A stretch of DNA of 61,145 nt from Rubrivivax benzoatilyticus JA2 = ATCC BAA-35 (GTDB lineage Bacteria; Pseudomonadota; Gammaproteobacteria; Burkholderiales; Burkholderiaceae_C), in NCBI RefSeq assembly GCF_000190375.1, contig NZ_AEWG01000156.1:1-61145 (forward strand), written 5' to 3'. A program made the translations under genes and the position numbers. The first letter of the stretch is position 1. Every line of letters begins with the position of its first letter. The notes beneath the pieces are model-generated. The model searched no databases, was not told the origin of the DNA, and was given only the letters and a program-made list of their open reading frames with translations. Shown here piece by piece: positions 1 through 12,140 of this stretch.

Positions 1-1466
<1,466 letters not shown>

Positions 1467-1550
1467 GCGCCTCTTTGTCAAATCCCTGCCGCGATCCCTC
1501 GCGGTAGAATCGAAAACTTTGCCAAGTCCTTGATTCAGGAGAACATTTAC

Positions 1551-1976
1551 ATGGCCATCGAACGCACCCTCTCGATCATCAAGCCCGACGCCGTCGCCAA
1601 GAACGTCATCGGCCAGATCTACGCCCGCTTTGAAGGCGCCGGCCTGAAGATCGCCGCCGCGAAGATGCAGCACCTGTCGCGTGCCGAGGCCGAGGCCTTC
1701 TACGCCGTGCACAAGGCGCGTCCGTTCTTCAACGACCTCGTGAACTTCATGATCTCGGGCCCGGTGATGATCCAGGTGCTCGAAGGTGAAGGCGCGATCG
1801 CCAAGAACCGCGAGCTGATGGGCGCGACCGATCCGAAGAAGGCCGAGAAGGGCACGATCCGCGCCGACTTCGCCGACAGCATCGACGCCAACGCCGTGCA
1901 CGGCTCCGACGCCCCGGAAACGGCGGCCGTCGAGGTCGCGTTCTTCTTCCCCGGCATGAGCGTCTACAGCCGCTGA
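1551..1976 (+). CDS. ndk: Nucleoside diphosphate kinase
   Basis: Ndk transfers the gamma-phosphate of ATP to NDPs through a phospho-histidine and balances NTP and dNTP pools in the cytoplasm. The 141-aa product is of normal family length. It begins [15 protein letters not shown] and carries the family signature at its C-terminal side ([12 protein letters not shown]), whose His is the phosphorylated residue. ATG 1551 is preferred over an upstream in-frame start at 1530 because AGGAGA at 1537-1542 is correctly spaced and family homology begins there. A TAGAAT -10-like hexamer lies at 1505-1510, without a convincing -35. rlmN follows after 7 nt, so the two are probably cotranscribed. Confidence 0.97.
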   Translation: MAIERTLSIIKPDAVAKNVIGQIYARFEGAGLKIAAAKMQHLSRAEAEAFYAVHKARPFFNDLVNFMISGPVMIQVLEGEGAIAKNRELMGATDPKKAEKGTIRADFADSIDANAVHGSDAPETAAVEVAFFFPGMSVYSR

Positions 1977-1983
1977 GTCGACG

Positions 1984-3102
1984 ATGGCCGTCAATCTTCT
2001 CGACTTCGACCTCGAGGGGCTGGCGGCCTTCTGCGACAGCCTGGGCGAGAAGCGTTTCCGCGCCGTCCAGCTGTTCCGCTGGATCCACCAGAAAGGCGAG
2101 TCGGACTTCGACAAGATGTCCGATCTCGCCAAGTCGCTGCGCGGCAAGCTCGCCGGCGCGGCGGTGGTCGAGTCGCTGCCGGTCATCAGCGAGCACGTCT
2201 CGGCCGACGGCACGACCAAGTGGCTGTTCGACGTCGGCGGCGGCAACGCCGTCGAGACCGTCTACATCCCCGAGGACGACCGCGGCACGCTGTGCGTGTC
2301 CTCGCAGGCCGGCTGCGCCGTTGGCTGCCGCTTCTGCTCGACCGGGCACCAGGGCTTCAGCCGCAACCTGAGCACCGGCGAGATCATCGCCCAGCTGCGC
2401 TACGCCGAGCACCGCCTGCGCGGGCCGGATGGCCAGCGTGTCATCGACAACGTCGTGATGATGGGCATGGGCGAGCCGCTGCAGAACTACGCCGCCGTCG
2501 TGCCGGCGCTGCGCGTGATGCTCGACGACCACGGCTACGGCCTGTCGCGCCGCCGCGTGACGGTGTCGACCTCGGGCATGGTGGCGATGATCGACCGCCT
2601 GCGCGAGGACTGCCCGGTGGCGCTGGCGGTCTCGCTGCACGCGCCCGACGACGCGCTGCGCGACATGCTCGTGCCGATCAACCGCAAGGACGGCATCGAG
2701 GCGCTGCTCGACGCCTGCCTGCGTTATGTCGAAGCCGCCCCGCGCGACTTCATCACCTTCGAGTACTGCATGCTCGACGGCGTCAACGACGCCCCCGAGC
2801 AGGCGCAGCAGCTCGTGCACCTTGTCCGCCGCCGCCGCGTGCCGTGCAAGTTCAACCTGATCCCGTTCAACCCCTTCCCCGAGTCGGGGCTGAAGCGTTC
2901 GCCGCGCGAGCGTGTGACGGCGTTCGCCAAGGTGCTGCAGGACGCGGGCATCGTGACGACGATCCGCAAGGTGCGCGGCGACGACATCGACGCGGCCTGC
3001 GGCCAGCTTGCAGGCGAGGTCCAGGACCGCACGCGGGCGCGCGAACGCCTGCTGGAGCGCCGTCGCACGATCCCGATCGCCGCGGCGGAGGACTCGCGGT
3101 GA
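1984..3102 (+). CDS. rlmN: Dual-specificity 23S rRNA / tRNA adenine-C2 methyltransferase RlmN
   Basis: RlmN is a radical SAM enzyme that methylates C2 of A2503 in 23S rRNA and A37 in some tRNAs. The 372-aa product has the [4Fe-4S] motif C111-x3-C115-x2-C118. A further cysteine, C339 in [10 protein letters not shown], matches the methyl-carrying Cys near the C-terminus of the family, so the catalytic set looks complete. The [10 protein letters not shown] motif characteristic of the family is present. The gene starts 7 nt after ndk and its stop overlaps the pilF start by 4 nt (GTGA), the usual beta-proteobacterial ndk-rlmN-pilF arrangement. Confidence 0.97.
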   Translation: MAVNLLDFDLEGLAAFCDSLGEKRFRAVQLFRWIHQKGESDFDKMSDLAKSLRGKLAGAAVVESLPVISEHVSADGTTKWLFDVGGGNAVETVYIPEDDRGTLCVSSQAGCAVGCRFCSTGHQGFSRNLSTGEIIAQLRYAEHRLRGPDGQRVIDNVVMMGMGEPLQNYAAVVPALRVMLDDHGYGLSRRRVTVSTSGMVAMIDRLREDCPVALAVSLHAPDDALRDMLVPINRKDGIEALLDACLRYVEAAPRDFITFEYCMLDGVNDAPEQAQQLVHLVRRRRVPCKFNLIPFNPFPESGLKRSPRERVTAFAKVLQDAGIVTTIRKVRGDDIDAACGQLAGEVQDRTRARERLLERRRTIPIAAAEDSR

Positions 3103-3902
3103 CGCGACGCCTGCTGGCTTCGCTGGCGATGCTGGCGTGCTTGGGCACGCTGCTGCCGGCTTGTGTCACCGAGCCGCCGGCCGGCGGCAGCGTGCGCGAC
3201 GCGCGCCCGAGCAACGACCCCGCCGACGTCGAGCGCCGGGCCAAGGTGCGGCTGGAGCTGGCGTCGGCCTACTTTGCCCGCGGGCAGACCGAGACCGCGC
3301 TGAACGAGGTCAAGCAGGCGCTGGCGGCCCGTCCCGACATGCCCGAGGCGCTGGGCCTGCGCGGCCTGATCTACGCCGCGCTGGGCGAGAACCGGCTGGC
3401 CGAGGAGAGCTTCCAGCGCGCGCTGTCGCTGGCCCCGCGCGACGGCGACATGCGCCACAACTACGGCTGGTTCCTCTGCCAGCAGCGCCGCTACGCCGAC
3501 GCTGACCGCGAGTTTGACGCCGCGATGGCGCTGCCGCAGTACCGCGGCGGCTCCCGCACGCTGCTCGCCAAGGGCGTCTGCGACGCCCGTGAAGGCCGCT
3601 GGGCCGATGCCGAGAGCGCGCTGATGCGCAGCTTCCAGCTCGACCCCGGCAATGCCGCCACCTCGTTCAACCTCGCCGACACGCTGTACCGACGCGGCGA
3701 GTACGAGCGCGCGCGCTTCTACGTCCAGCGAGTGAACGCCGTGGCGGAGCAATCCAGCCCGTCCTCGCTCTGGCTGGCCGCGCGCATCGAGCGCCGGCTC
3801 GGCAACCTGGCTGGTGCACGCGAGTTCGGTCGCCAGGTGCGCGACCGTTTCCCCCAATCGCCTGAGGCAGCGCTGTTCGAGCAAGGCCGGTTCGATGACT
3901 GA
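3099..3902 (+). CDS. pilF: Type IV pilus biogenesis lipoprotein PilF/PilW (TPR)
   Basis: PilF-type pilotins help the PilQ secretin assemble in the outer membrane. The 267-aa product starts at GTG 3099, overlapping rlmN by 4 nt. It has a lipoprotein signal with lipobox LPAC (Cys22), followed by several tetratricopeptide repeats from about residue 50 to 240, including [20 protein letters not shown] and the PilW-type [20 protein letters not shown]. It overlaps rodZ by 8 nt, the same context seen in other proteobacteria (rlmN-pilF-rodZ-ispG). No other pilus gene is in the window, so the pilus role rests on family and position. Confidence 0.9.
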   Translation: MTRRLLASLAMLACLGTLLPACVTEPPAGGSVRDARPSNDPADVERRAKVRLELASAYFARGQTETALNEVKQALAARPDMPEALGLRGLIYAALGENRLAEESFQRALSLAPRDGDMRHNYGWFLCQQRRYADADREFDAAMALPQYRGGSRTLLAKGVCDAREGRWADAESALMRSFQLDPGNAATSFNLADTLYRRGEYERARFYVQRVNAVAEQSSPSSLWLAARIERRLGNLAGAREFGRQVRDRFPQSPEAALFEQGRFDD

Positions 3903-4815
3903 TCCCGTGACGCCCCCGCCCGAGGGCACGACGGCCGGCGCGCTGCTGCGCGCCGCGCGCGAGAAGCAGGGCCTGCACATCGCCGCGCTGGCGGCGTCGA
4001 TCAAGGTCCCGGTGGCCAAGCTCGAAGCCCTCGAAGCCGACCAGTACGCCTTGCTGCCGGATGCGGCCTTCACCCGGGCGCTGGCCCAGGCGGTGTGCCG
4101 TGCGCTGCGCACCGACCCCCAGCCGGTGCTGGCGCTGCTGCCGCAGACCGACGGCTCGGCGCTGGACCACGTCGTCGGCAACCTGAACACCCCGTTCCGC
4201 GAGCGCGCCGGCCCCGATCTGCCCAAGGTCAACCTGGGGGCGGTGCGTCCGATGGCCTGGGCCGGCGGTGCGCTGCTCGTGGCTGCCGCGGTCGTCTATT
4301 TCATGCCGAGCGGGCTGCTGCAGCCGCCGGCGGCCACGGCCGACGCGCCGCTGGCCGCCGAACCGGCCGCGCCCGCCGAGCTGGCTGTCGAGCCGGCGGC
4401 CGAGGTGTCGGCCTCGGCCGTGCCGCTGGACCCGGCAGCGCCCGTGCTGCAGGCCTCGCAGAGCGTGGTCGCGCCCGCCGTCGCCCAGCCGTCCGCGCCG
4501 GCGTCGGTGGCACAGGCCGCGACCCCGGCCGCACGCACGCTCGTGGCGTCCGCCCCCGTGCCGGCCGCGGCCTCGCGCCCGAGCCTGGTGCAGCTGCACG
4601 CCGACGGCGCCTCCTGGGTCGAAGCCTATGACGGCAAGGGCCAGCTGCTGTTCTCGCGTCTGCTGCAGGCGGGCGAGTCGGCCGGCGTCGAGGGCCAGCT
4701 GCCGATCCGGCTCAAAATCGGCAATGCGCCGGCGACCCGCCTGGTCTTCCGCGGCCAGCCCGTCGACCTGGCGCCGCTGACGCGCAACGCCGTCGCCCGC
4801 GTCGAGTTGCAGTGA
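3895..4815 (+). CDS. rodZ: Cell-shape protein RodZ (cytoskeletal HTH/transmembrane protein)
   Basis: RodZ links MreB filaments to the elongation machinery in the inner membrane. The 306-aa product begins at ATG 3895, inside the end of pilF. An N-terminal Xre-type helix-turn-helix covers about residues 14-75 ([24 protein letters not shown] sequence). One transmembrane helix lies at about 122-140, followed by a long Ala/Pro/Val-rich periplasmic linker and a C-terminal beta-rich DUF4115-type domain (about 225-305) containing [18 protein letters not shown]. Domain order matches RodZ. Upstream in-frame starts inside pilF are ignored because they add no family sequence. Confidence 0.9.
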   Translation: MTDPVTPPPEGTTAGALLRAAREKQGLHIAALAASIKVPVAKLEALEADQYALLPDAAFTRALAQAVCRALRTDPQPVLALLPQTDGSALDHVVGNLNTPFRERAGPDLPKVNLGAVRPMAWAGGALLVAAAVVYFMPSGLLQPPAATADAPLAAEPAAPAELAVEPAAEVSASAVPLDPAAPVLQASQSVVAPAVAQPSAPASVAQAATPAARTLVASAPVPAAASRPSLVQLHADGASWVEAYDGKGQLLFSRLLQAGESAGVEGQLPIRLKIGNAPATRLVFRGQPVDLAPLTRNAVARVELQ

Positions 4816-4843
4816 GCGAAGAAGTTCTTGCAGTGAGGTTTCG

Positions 4844-6121
4844 ATGAACGCTCCGGAAACGCCCGCCACCATCCCGTCCGCCGCACCGCTGCCGCGCCGC
4901 TCGCGCCAGGCCCGTGCCGTCTGGGGGAGCCGGGTCGTCACCATCGGCGGCGACGCTCCGGTGCGCCTGCAGTCGATGACCAACACCGACACGACCGACG
5001 TGATCGGCACCGCCATCCAGGTCAAGGAGCTGGCGCTGGCCGGTTCCGAACTGGTGCGCATCACCGTCAACACGCCCGAAGCCGCCGAGGCCGTGCCGCA
5101 CATCCGCGAGCAGCTTGACCGCATGGGCATCGACGTGCCGCTGGTCGGCGACTTCCACTACAACGGCCACCGCCTGCTCACCGAGTACCCGGCGATGGCC
5201 CAGGCGCTGTCCAAGTACCGCATCAACCCGGGCAACGTCGGCAAGGGCGACAAGCGCGACCGCCAGTTCGCGATGATGGTCGAGGCCGCCTGCCGCTGGG
5301 ACAAGGTGGTGCGCATCGGCGTCAACTGGGGCAGCCTGGACCAGGAACTGCTCGCGTCCATGATGGACGAGAACGCCCGCCGCGCGCAGCCGCTGGACGG
5401 CAAGCAGGTGATGTACGAGGCGCTGGTGCAGTCGGCGCTGAGCTCGGCCACGGCCGCGCGCGAACTCGGCCTGAACCCGGACCAGATCGTCATCAGCTGC
5501 AAGGTCAGCGGCGTGCAGGACCTGATCTCGGTCTACCGCGGCCTGGCGCAGCGCTGCGACTACGCGCTGCACCTCGGCCTGACCGAAGCCGGCATGGCGA
5601 CCAAGGGCACGGTGGCCTCCAGCGTCGCGCTGGGCATCCTGCTGCAGGAAGGCATCGGCGACACGATCCGCGTCAGCCTGACGCCGCAACCGGGCGAGGC
5701 GCGCACCCAGGAGGTCGTCGTCGCCGGCGAGATCCTGCAGGCGCTGGGCCTGCGCACCTTCAACCCCAGCGTCACCGCCTGCCCGGGCTGCGGCCGCACG
5801 ACGAGCACCACCTTCCAGGAGCTCGCCAAGCAGATCGACGACTACCTGCGCGCGCAGATGCCGGTCTGGAGGAGCCGCTACCCGGGCGTCGAGAACCTGA
5901 AGGTCGCGGTGATGGGCTGCATCGTCAACGGCCCCGGCGAGAGCAAGCACGCCGACATCGGCATCAGCTTGCCGGGCAACGGCGAAGCCCCGGCCGCGCC
6001 GGTGTTCATCGACGGCGAGAAGGCGCTGACGCTGCGCGGCGAGGGCATCGCGCAGGAGTTCCACAAGATCGTCGAGGACTACATCGAGCGCCGCTTCGGC
6101 GCGGCCGCGACCGCGGCCTGA
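4844..6121 (+). CDS. ispG: 4-hydroxy-3-methylbut-2-en-1-yl diphosphate synthase (IspG)
   Basis: IspG carries out the penultimate step of the MEP isoprenoid pathway, converting MEcPP to HMBPP with a [4Fe-4S] cluster. The 425-aa product has the expected cluster ligands C313 and C316 (CPGCGRT) and C359 ([10 protein letters not shown]), with the conserved Glu of NGPGE. The N-terminal TIM barrel shows [11 protein letters not shown]. The gene follows rodZ by 28 nt. The window also encodes two other MEP/isoprenoid functions, dxr and uppS, but in a separate run. Confidence 0.97.
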   Translation: MNAPETPATIPSAAPLPRRSRQARAVWGSRVVTIGGDAPVRLQSMTNTDTTDVIGTAIQVKELALAGSELVRITVNTPEAAEAVPHIREQLDRMGIDVPLVGDFHYNGHRLLTEYPAMAQALSKYRINPGNVGKGDKRDRQFAMMVEAACRWDKVVRIGVNWGSLDQELLASMMDENARRAQPLDGKQVMYEALVQSALSSATAARELGLNPDQIVISCKVSGVQDLISVYRGLAQRCDYALHLGLTEAGMATKGTVASSVALGILLQEGIGDTIRVSLTPQPGEARTQEVVVAGEILQALGLRTFNPSVTACPGCGRTTSTTFQELAKQIDDYLRAQMPVWRSRYPGVENLKVAVMGCIVNGPGESKHADIGISLPGNGEAPAAPVFIDGEKALTLRGEGIAQEFHKIVEDYIERRFGAAATAA

Positions 6122-6132
6122 TCCTCGTTCCA

Positions 6133-6151
6133 GGCGGGCCGCCGGCCCGCC
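6133..6151 (+). other. GC-rich hairpin between ispG and hisS
   Basis: A perfect 8-bp stem GGCGGGCC/GGCCCGCC closes a 3-nt loop in the 47-nt ispG-hisS gap. No T-tract follows, so it is not a standard intrinsic terminator. It could modulate mRNA stability or be a pausing element. Function is unproven. Confidence 0.4.
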
Positions 6152-6168
6152 GCACCAACCTGTTCCCC

Positions 6169-7443
6169 ATGGCCGAGAAGATCGTTGCCGTCAAAGGCAT
6201 GAACGACATCCTGCCGCCCGAGTCGGCGCGCTGGGAGTGGTTCGAAGACACCGTGCGCGCGCTGATGCGTCGCTACGCCTACCAGAACGTGCGCACGCCG
6301 ATCGTCGAGCACACGCCGCTGTTCGTGCGCGGGCTGGGCGAGGTGACCGACATCGTCGAGAAGGAGATGTACTCCTTCGTCGACAGCATGAACGGCGACC
6401 CGCTGTCGCTGCGCCCCGAGGGCACGGCCGGCGTCGTGCGCGCGGTCGTCGAGCACTCGGCGCTGTACGACGGCGGCAAGCGGCTGTTCTACATCGGCCC
6501 GATGTTCCGCCACGAGCGCCCGCAGCGCGGCCGCTACCGCCAGTTCCACCAGGTCGGCGTGGAGGCGCTGGGCTTCGGCGGCCCGGACGTCGACGCCGAG
6601 GTCATCCTGATGTGCCGCGCGCTGTGGAAGGACCTGGGCCTGGGCGAGGTGCGCCTGGACATCAACAGCCTGGGCCAGCCCGAGGAGCGCAAGGCGCACC
6701 GCGCGGCGCTGATCGCCCACTTCGAGCGCCACGCCGAGCTGCTCGACGAGGATGCGCGCCGCCGCCTGCACAGCAACCCGCTGCGCATCCTGGACACCAA
6801 GAACCCGGCGATGCAGGCGATGGTCGAGGCCGCGCCGCAGCTCATCGACTACCTCGGCGAAGCCTCGCTGAAGCACTTCGACGCGCTGAAGGCCATGCTC
6901 GACGCCGCCGGCCAGCCCTACCGCGTCAACCCGCGCCTGGTGCGCGGCATGGACTACTACAACCTGACCGTCTTCGAATGGGTGACCGACAAGCTTGGCG
7001 CCCAGGGCACGATCTGCGGCGGCGGACGCTATGACGGCCTGGTCGAGCTGGTCGGCGGCAAGCCGGCGCCCGGCATCGGCTGGGGCATGGGCATCGAGCG
7101 TGTGCTCGACCTCGTGCAGCAGCTGGGTGTCGCGCCGCCGGCGCCGGTGCCCGACGCCTACGCCATCGTGCCCGACGGCGCCGCGCTGCCGCAGGCGATG
7201 CGTGTCGTCGAGGCGCTGCGTGCGGCCGGTGTCGCGGTGCAGCTGCACGTCGGCGGCGGCAGCATGAAGTCGCAGTTCAAGAAGGCCGACGCCAGCGGCG
7301 CCCGCCACGCGCTGATCTTCGGCGGCGACGAGCTGGCGCGCGGCGAAGTCGCCGTCAAGCCGCTGCGCGACGCCGCCGCGGCGCAGACCGCGCGCCCGAT
7401 CGCCGACCCCGCCATCTGGGCGAGCGAACTGCTCCCCGCATAA
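6169..7443 (+). CDS. hisS: Histidyl-tRNA synthetase
   Basis: HisRS charges tRNA-His in the cytoplasm. The 424-aa product shows class II motif 1 near the N-terminus, motif 2 ([20 protein letters not shown]) and the two histidyl-specific regions, including [14 protein letters not shown] and a glycine-rich motif 3 region ([14 protein letters not shown]). A C-terminal anticodon-binding domain follows from about residue 330. The start [17 protein letters not shown] is the usual family start. A paralogous HisZ occurs 7 kb downstream; the two differ clearly in these motifs. Confidence 0.97.
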   Translation: MAEKIVAVKGMNDILPPESARWEWFEDTVRALMRRYAYQNVRTPIVEHTPLFVRGLGEVTDIVEKEMYSFVDSMNGDPLSLRPEGTAGVVRAVVEHSALYDGGKRLFYIGPMFRHERPQRGRYRQFHQVGVEALGFGGPDVDAEVILMCRALWKDLGLGEVRLDINSLGQPEERKAHRAALIAHFERHAELLDEDARRRLHSNPLRILDTKNPAMQAMVEAAPQLIDYLGEASLKHFDALKAMLDAAGQPYRVNPRLVRGMDYYNLTVFEWVTDKLGAQGTICGGGRYDGLVELVGGKPAPGIGWGMGIERVLDLVQQLGVAPPAPVPDAYAIVPDGAALPQAMRVVEALRAAGVAVQLHVGGGSMKSQFKKADASGARHALIFGGDELARGEVAVKPLRDAAAAQTARPIADPAIWASELLPA

Positions 7444-7471
7444 TCGATCGTTTTTCGTCCGCTTCATCGAC

Positions 7472-8149
7472 ATGGCCACACAACTCGACCTGCAGGAGCA
7501 GGAGCAGCTCGACGCCCTCAAGGCGTTCTGGAAGCGGTACGGCAACCTGGTCACCTGGTTGCTGATCGCCGCGCTCGCCGCCTACGCCGGCTGGAACGGC
7601 TGGAACTACTGGCAGCGCGACCAGGCCTTGAAGGCCAGCGCGATGTACGACGAGCTCGACCGTGCCGCCGCCGCCGGCGACGCCGACAAGACCGCGCGCA
7701 TCTTCGGTGATCTGAAGGACCGCTACCCCGGCACCGCCTACGCCGAGCAGGGTGGCCTGGCCGCCGCCAAGGTGCAGTTCGAGAAGGGGCAGGTCGACGC
7801 CGCGAAGGCCTCGCTGACCTGGGTGGCCGCCAACGCCGCCGAGGACGAGTACCGGACGGTCGCCCGGCTGCGCCTGGCCGCCGTGCTGGCCGCCGCCAAG
7901 CAGTTCGACCAGGCCCTGGCCGAACTCGACGCCGCCAAGGCGGCCGGGTTCGAGGCCCTGGTGGCCGACCGCCGCGGCGACGTGCTCGCTGCCGCCGGCC
8001 GCGAAGCCGAGGCGCGCGCCGCCTACGAGGCGGCCTACAAGGCGATGGACGACTCGGTCGACTACAAGCGCCTGATCGAGGCCAAGCTCACCGCGCTGGG
8101 CGCCGCACCCGCACCGGCGGCTCCCGCCGCCTCGGGAGCCGCGTCGTGA
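7472..8149 (+). CDS. YfgM-family membrane-anchored TPR protein (ancillary SecYEG translocon subunit)
   Basis: The 225-aa product has a cytoplasmic N-terminus, a single transmembrane helix at about residues 23-45 ([18 protein letters not shown]) and a periplasmic TPR-like region. E. coli YfgM binds SecYEG with PpiD and passes substrates to periplasmic chaperones. That role is transferred by family, not shown here. The gene lies between hisS and bamB, the conserved position of yfgM, and its TGA overlaps the bamB ATG by 1 nt. Confidence 0.85.
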   Translation: MATQLDLQEQEQLDALKAFWKRYGNLVTWLLIAALAAYAGWNGWNYWQRDQALKASAMYDELDRAAAAGDADKTARIFGDLKDRYPGTAYAEQGGLAAAKVQFEKGQVDAAKASLTWVAANAAEDEYRTVARLRLAAVLAAAKQFDQALAELDAAKAAGFEALVADRRGDVLAAAGREAEARAAYEAAYKAMDDSVDYKRLIEAKLTALGAAPAPAAPAASGAAS

Positions 8150-9255
8150 TGCGCCGCGCCGTTCTCGTGCTCGGCCTGGCTGCGGTGCTGGCCGGTTGCA
8201 CCTCGTCCAAGCCCAAGCCGATGCCGCTGGAGACCGTCAAGCCGACGATCGCCGGCCGGCAGGTGTGGAGCGCGCGCCTGGGCAGCGTCGAGTTCCCGCT
8301 CGCCGTCGTCGTGCGCGACGGCAAGTTCCGCGTCGCCGGGACCGACGGCACGATCCTGGTGCTCGACGCCGACAGCGGCCGCGAGGTCTCGCGCACCCGG
8401 GTCGACGGCAAGCTCTCGGCCGGTCTGGGCAGCGACGGCCGCTTCGACGCCGTCGTGACGGTCGCCAACGAACTCGTCGTCGTCGACGGCGGCCGCGAGG
8501 TCTGGCGCAAGCGCCTGCCCGCGCGTGTCGTCACCGCGCCGCTGGTCGCCGGCGAACGTGTGTTCGTGATGGGCGTGGACCGTGCCGTGCACGCCTTCGA
8601 CGCGCTCGACGGCCGCCTGCTGTGGCGCCTGCAGCGTCCCGGCGACGCGCTGACGCTGGCGCAGCCCGGCATCGTGGCGGCTTTCCGCGACACGCTGCTG
8701 GTGGGCCAGGGCCCGCGCCTGACCGGCGTCGACTCGCTTCGCGGCACCATCCAGTGGGAGGCCGCGATGGCCTCGCCGCGCGGCACCAACGAGGTCGAGC
8801 GCCTGGCCGACCTGCTCGGCCCGCCGCTGCGCCTGGGCGAGCGTTTCTGCGCCCGCGCCTTCCAGTCGGCCGTGGCCTGCGTCGACGCGTCCAAGGGCAC
8901 GCTGCTGTGGTCGCGCAACGTCGGCGGCCTGCAGCCGATCGGCGGCAACGAGACGGCGATCTTCGGCGCCGACGGCACCGACCGCATCAGTGCCTGGCGC
9001 ACCGACACCGGCGAGGTGCTGTGGACCCACGAGCGCCTGCTCAACCGCGGCCTGAGCGCGCCGGTGGTCGCCGGCACGACCGTCGTCTTCGGCGACTACG
9101 AGGGCTACCTGCACTTCCTGTCCACGGCCACTGGCGAGACCCAGCTGCGCCTGCCGACCGACGGCTCGCCCGTCGTCGGCACGCCGGTGCTGTCCGGCAG
9201 CACGATGCTCGTCGTCACCCGCAAGGGCGGCCTGTACGCCTTCCGTCCGAACTGA
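8149..9255 (+). CDS. bamB: Outer membrane protein assembly factor BamB
   Basis: BamB is a lipoprotein of the BAM complex that binds BamA POTRA domains and helps insert beta-barrel proteins. The 368-aa product has a signal peptide with lipobox LAGC (Cys17). An eight-bladed PQQ-like beta-propeller of repeats follows (for example [16 protein letters not shown] and [14 protein letters not shown]). ATG 8149 is chosen over GTG 8146, one codon earlier, because it gives the common TGATG coupling with yfgM. bamA is encoded separately at 31.9 kb. Confidence 0.94.
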   Translation: MRRAVLVLGLAAVLAGCTSSKPKPMPLETVKPTIAGRQVWSARLGSVEFPLAVVVRDGKFRVAGTDGTILVLDADSGREVSRTRVDGKLSAGLGSDGRFDAVVTVANELVVVDGGREVWRKRLPARVVTAPLVAGERVFVMGVDRAVHAFDALDGRLLWRLQRPGDALTLAQPGIVAAFRDTLLVGQGPRLTGVDSLRGTIQWEAAMASPRGTNEVERLADLLGPPLRLGERFCARAFQSAVACVDASKGTLLWSRNVGGLQPIGGNETAIFGADGTDRISAWRTDTGEVLWTHERLLNRGLSAPVVAGTTVVFGDYEGYLHFLSTATGETQLRLPTDGSPVVGTPVLSGSTMLVVTRKGGLYAFRPN

Positions 9256-9263
9256 GGTCGCGA

Positions 9264-10607
9264 GTGAAACCCGTCATCGCGCTCGTCGGGCGCCCGAACG
9301 TCGGCAAGTCGACGCTGTTCAACCGGATCACGAAGAGCCGCGACGCCATCGTCGCCGACTTCGCCGGCCTGACGCGTGACCGCCACTACGGCGACGCCCG
9401 CCTGGGCGGGCGCGAGTTCATCGTCGTCGACACCGGCGGCTTCGAGCCCGAGAAGCCCTCCGGCGTCGTCGCCGAGATGGCCAAGCAGACCAGGCAGGCG
9501 GTCGCCGAGGCCGACGTCGTCGTCTTCGTCGCCGACCTGCGTGCCGGTGTCTCGGCCCAGGACCACGACATCGCGCGTTTCCTGCGCACGCAGCAGAAGA
9601 AGGTCATCCTCGCCGTCAACAAGGCCGAGGGCATGGCCGAGTCGCCGCTGCTGGCCGAGTTCCACGAGCTCGGCATCGGCGAGCCGCATCCGCTGTCGGC
9701 CTCGCACGGCCAGGGCGTGCGCAGCCTGCTCGAGGCGGCGCTCGAGGACTTCGACTTCGGCGACGAGGACGAGGAGGGCGCCGAGCCCGACGCCGACGCG
9801 CCGATCCGCCTGGCCGTCGCCGGCCGGCCCAACGTCGGCAAGTCCACGCTGATCAACGCCTGGCTCGGCGAGGAGCGCCTGGTGGCGTTCGACCAGCCGG
9901 GCACGACGCGTGACGCGATCAAGGTCTCGCTGGAGCGCGAGGGCCGCCGTTTCGAGCTGATCGACACCGCCGGCCTGCGCCGCAAGGGCAAGGTTTTCGA
10001 GGCGATCGAGAAGTTCTCGGTCGTCAAGACGCTGCAGGCCATCGCCGACGCCAACGTCGTCGTGCTGATGGTCGACGCGACCGTCGGCGTTAGCGAGCAG
10101 GACGCGCACATCGCGGGCTACGTGCTGGAGTCCGGCCGGGCCGTCGTGCTGGCGCTCAACAAGTGGGATGCCACCGACGAGTACCAGCGCCAGCAGCTGC
10201 AGCGCTCGATCGAGAGCCGGCTGGCGTTCCTGAAGTTCGCGCCGCTGCTGCAGATCTCGGCGAAGAAGCGCACCGGCCTGACGGCGCTGTGGAAGGCGAT
10301 CCTGCACGCCCACGCCTCGGCGACGGTGAAGATGCCGACGCCGGTGCTGACGCGGCTGCTGATCGACGCCGTGCAGCACCAGGCGCCGCGGCGCGATGGT
10401 GCCTTCCGGCCCAAGATGCGCTACGCCCACCAGGGCGGCATGAACCCGCCGCTGGTCGTGATCCACGGCAACTCGCTCGACCACATCACCGACGCCTACA
10501 AGCGTTATCTCGAAGGCCGTTTCCGCGAGCACTTCAAGCTCGTCGGCACGCCGATGCGGATCGAATTCCGATCGTCGAAGAATCCCTTCGACGACCGCAG
10601 CCCCTGA
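9264..10607 (+). CDS. der: Ribosome biogenesis GTPase Der (EngA)
   Basis: Der is an essential double GTPase needed for 50S subunit maturation. The 447-aa product starts at GTG 9264, eight nt after bamB. It has tandem G domains, each with a P-loop GRPNVGKST at residues 9-17 and 187-195, an acidic linker between them, and a C-terminal KH-like domain ending near [16 protein letters not shown]. The frame is open far upstream through bamB, but homology begins only at [11 protein letters not shown], which fixes the start. Confidence 0.97.
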   Translation: MKPVIALVGRPNVGKSTLFNRITKSRDAIVADFAGLTRDRHYGDARLGGREFIVVDTGGFEPEKPSGVVAEMAKQTRQAVAEADVVVFVADLRAGVSAQDHDIARFLRTQQKKVILAVNKAEGMAESPLLAEFHELGIGEPHPLSASHGQGVRSLLEAALEDFDFGDEDEEGAEPDADAPIRLAVAGRPNVGKSTLINAWLGEERLVAFDQPGTTRDAIKVSLEREGRRFELIDTAGLRRKGKVFEAIEKFSVVKTLQAIADANVVVLMVDATVGVSEQDAHIAGYVLESGRAVVLALNKWDATDEYQRQQLQRSIESRLAFLKFAPLLQISAKKRTGLTALWKAILHAHASATVKMPTPVLTRLLIDAVQHQAPRRDGAFRPKMRYAHQGGMNPPLVVIHGNSLDHITDAYKRYLEGRFREHFKLVGTPMRIEFRSSKNPFDDRSP

Positions 10608-10682
10608 GGCAATCCGCATTTAGCGTCGGGTTCTCCCCCGTGTGATAACGTGGGGCACTCGACATTCAACACGGAGCATATC

Positions 10683-10925
10683 GTGAGCAACAAAGGCCAA
10701 CTTTTGCAGGACCCCTTCCTGAACCTGCTGCGCAAGGAGCACGTGCCGGTCTCGATCTACCTGGTCAACGGCATCAAGCTCCAGGGCCACATCGAATCCT
10801 TCGACCAGTACGTCGTTCTGCTTCGCAACACCGTCACCCAGATGGTCTACAAGCACGCGATCTCGACCGTCGTGCCCAGCCGCGCGGTCAACTTCCACCC
10901 GAACGAGGCTCCCGAGCAAGCCTGA
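10683..10925 (+). CDS. hfq: RNA chaperone Hfq
   Basis: Hfq forms a hexameric ring that pairs sRNAs with mRNAs. The 80-aa product begins at GTG 10683 ([20 protein letters not shown]), with a GGAG at about 10673 as the ribosome-binding site. It has the Sm1 motif ([20 protein letters not shown]) and the Sm2 YKHAIST motif. The short acidic/Gln tail seen in enteric Hfq is absent, as usual in this class. The der-hfq gap of 75 nt contains a TGTGATAAC extended -10-like element, so hfq may have its own promoter besides readthrough. hflX follows after 45 nt. Confidence 0.97.
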   Translation: MSNKGQLLQDPFLNLLRKEHVPVSIYLVNGIKLQGHIESFDQYVVLLRNTVTQMVYKHAISTVVPSRAVNFHPNEAPEQA

Positions 10926-10970
10926 TCCCGTTCGGGCCCTGCCGTACCGAGACCCGCCACCCCCAGAGCC

Positions 10971-12140
10971 TTGAGTTCCGCATCACCGCAGACGCTGTCA
11001 CCTGAGGGCGGCCCGACGCGCGCCGTGCTCGTCGGCGTCGACATCGGTGGTGACCCCCACTTTGATCCCACGCTCGACGAACTGGCGTTGCTGGCCGAGT
11101 CGGCCGGTGACGTCGCCGTCGCGCGCGTGACCGCGCGCCGCAAGGCGCCGGACGCCGCGCTGTTCGTCGGCTCGGGCAAGGCCGACGAGATCCGGGCGAT
11201 GGTCGCGGCGACGCAGGCCCACGGCGTCATCTTCGACCAGGCGCTGTCGCCGGCGCAGCAGCGCAACCTGGAGCGTCACCTCGGCGTTCCGGTCGCCGAC
11301 CGCACCTCGCTGATCCTCGACATCTTCGCCGCCCGCGCCCAGAGCCACGAGGGCAAGCTGCAGGTCGAACTCGCGCGGCTGCAGTACGTCGCCACGCGGC
11401 TGGTGCGGCGCTGGTCGCACCTGGAGCGCCAGCGCGGCGGCATCGGCACGCGCGGCGGCCCGGGCGAGGCGCAGATCGAACTCGACCGGCGCATGATCGG
11501 CGAGCGCATCAAGTCGGTGAAGGCCCGGCTGGAGAAGGTCAAGCAGCAGCGCGGCACGCAGCGCCGGGCGCGCGAGCGCCGCGGCACGTTCCGCGTCTCG
11601 CTGGTCGGCTACACCAACGCCGGCAAGTCGACGCTGTTCAACGCCCTGGTCAAGGCCAAGACCTACGCCGCCGACCAGCTGTTCGCGACGCTGGACACGA
11701 CGACTCGCTCGCTGTGGCTGGGCGAGGCCGGCATGTCGGTGTCGCTGTCGGACACCGTCGGCTTCATCCGCGACCTGCCGCACAAGCTGGTCGAGGCCTT
11801 CGAGGCGACGCTGCGCGAGGCTGCCGACGCCGACCTGCTGCTGCACGTCGTCGACGCCGCGAGCCCGGCGCTGCTGGAGCAGCAGGCCGAGGTCGAGCGC
11901 GTGCTCGAGGAGATCGGGGCCAGCGGCGTGCCGCAGATCCTGGTCTTCAACAAATGCGATCTGCTCGAGGACTCGCGCCTGCCGCGCTGTCCCCGTGACG
12001 AGGTCGAGGTCCATCCCGGCGTGCGCCGTGCCCGCGTGTTCGTCAGCGCCCGCGACGGACAGGGTCTCGACAGCCTGCGCCAGCTCATCGCCGATGCCGC
12101 GCATTCCGCGCAAGACGCGCAACTGATCACCACCGAATGA
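10971..12140 (+). CDS. hflX: GTPase HflX
   Basis: HflX is a ribosome-associated GTPase that splits stalled or stressed 70S ribosomes. The 389-aa product has the N-terminal HflX domain, the glycine-rich linker ERQRGGIGTRGGPGEAQIE, and a G domain with P-loop VGYTNAGKSTLFN and DTVGFIRDLPH. The best start is TTG 10971 (MSSASPQTL); a GTG about 57 nt later is the alternative and would still keep the fold. Its TGA overlaps the hflK ATG by 4 nt, the conserved hfq-hflX-hflK-hflC order. Confidence 0.93.
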   Translation: MSSASPQTLSPEGGPTRAVLVGVDIGGDPHFDPTLDELALLAESAGDVAVARVTARRKAPDAALFVGSGKADEIRAMVAATQAHGVIFDQALSPAQQRNLERHLGVPVADRTSLILDIFAARAQSHEGKLQVELARLQYVATRLVRRWSHLERQRGGIGTRGGPGEAQIELDRRMIGERIKSVKARLEKVKQQRGTQRRARERRGTFRVSLVGYTNAGKSTLFNALVKAKTYAADQLFATLDTTTRSLWLGEAGMSVSLSDTVGFIRDLPHKLVEAFEATLREAADADLLLHVVDAASPALLEQQAEVERVLEEIGASGVPQILVFNKCDLLEDSRLPRCPRDEVEVHPGVRRARVFVSARDGQGLDSLRQLIADAAHSAQDAQLITTE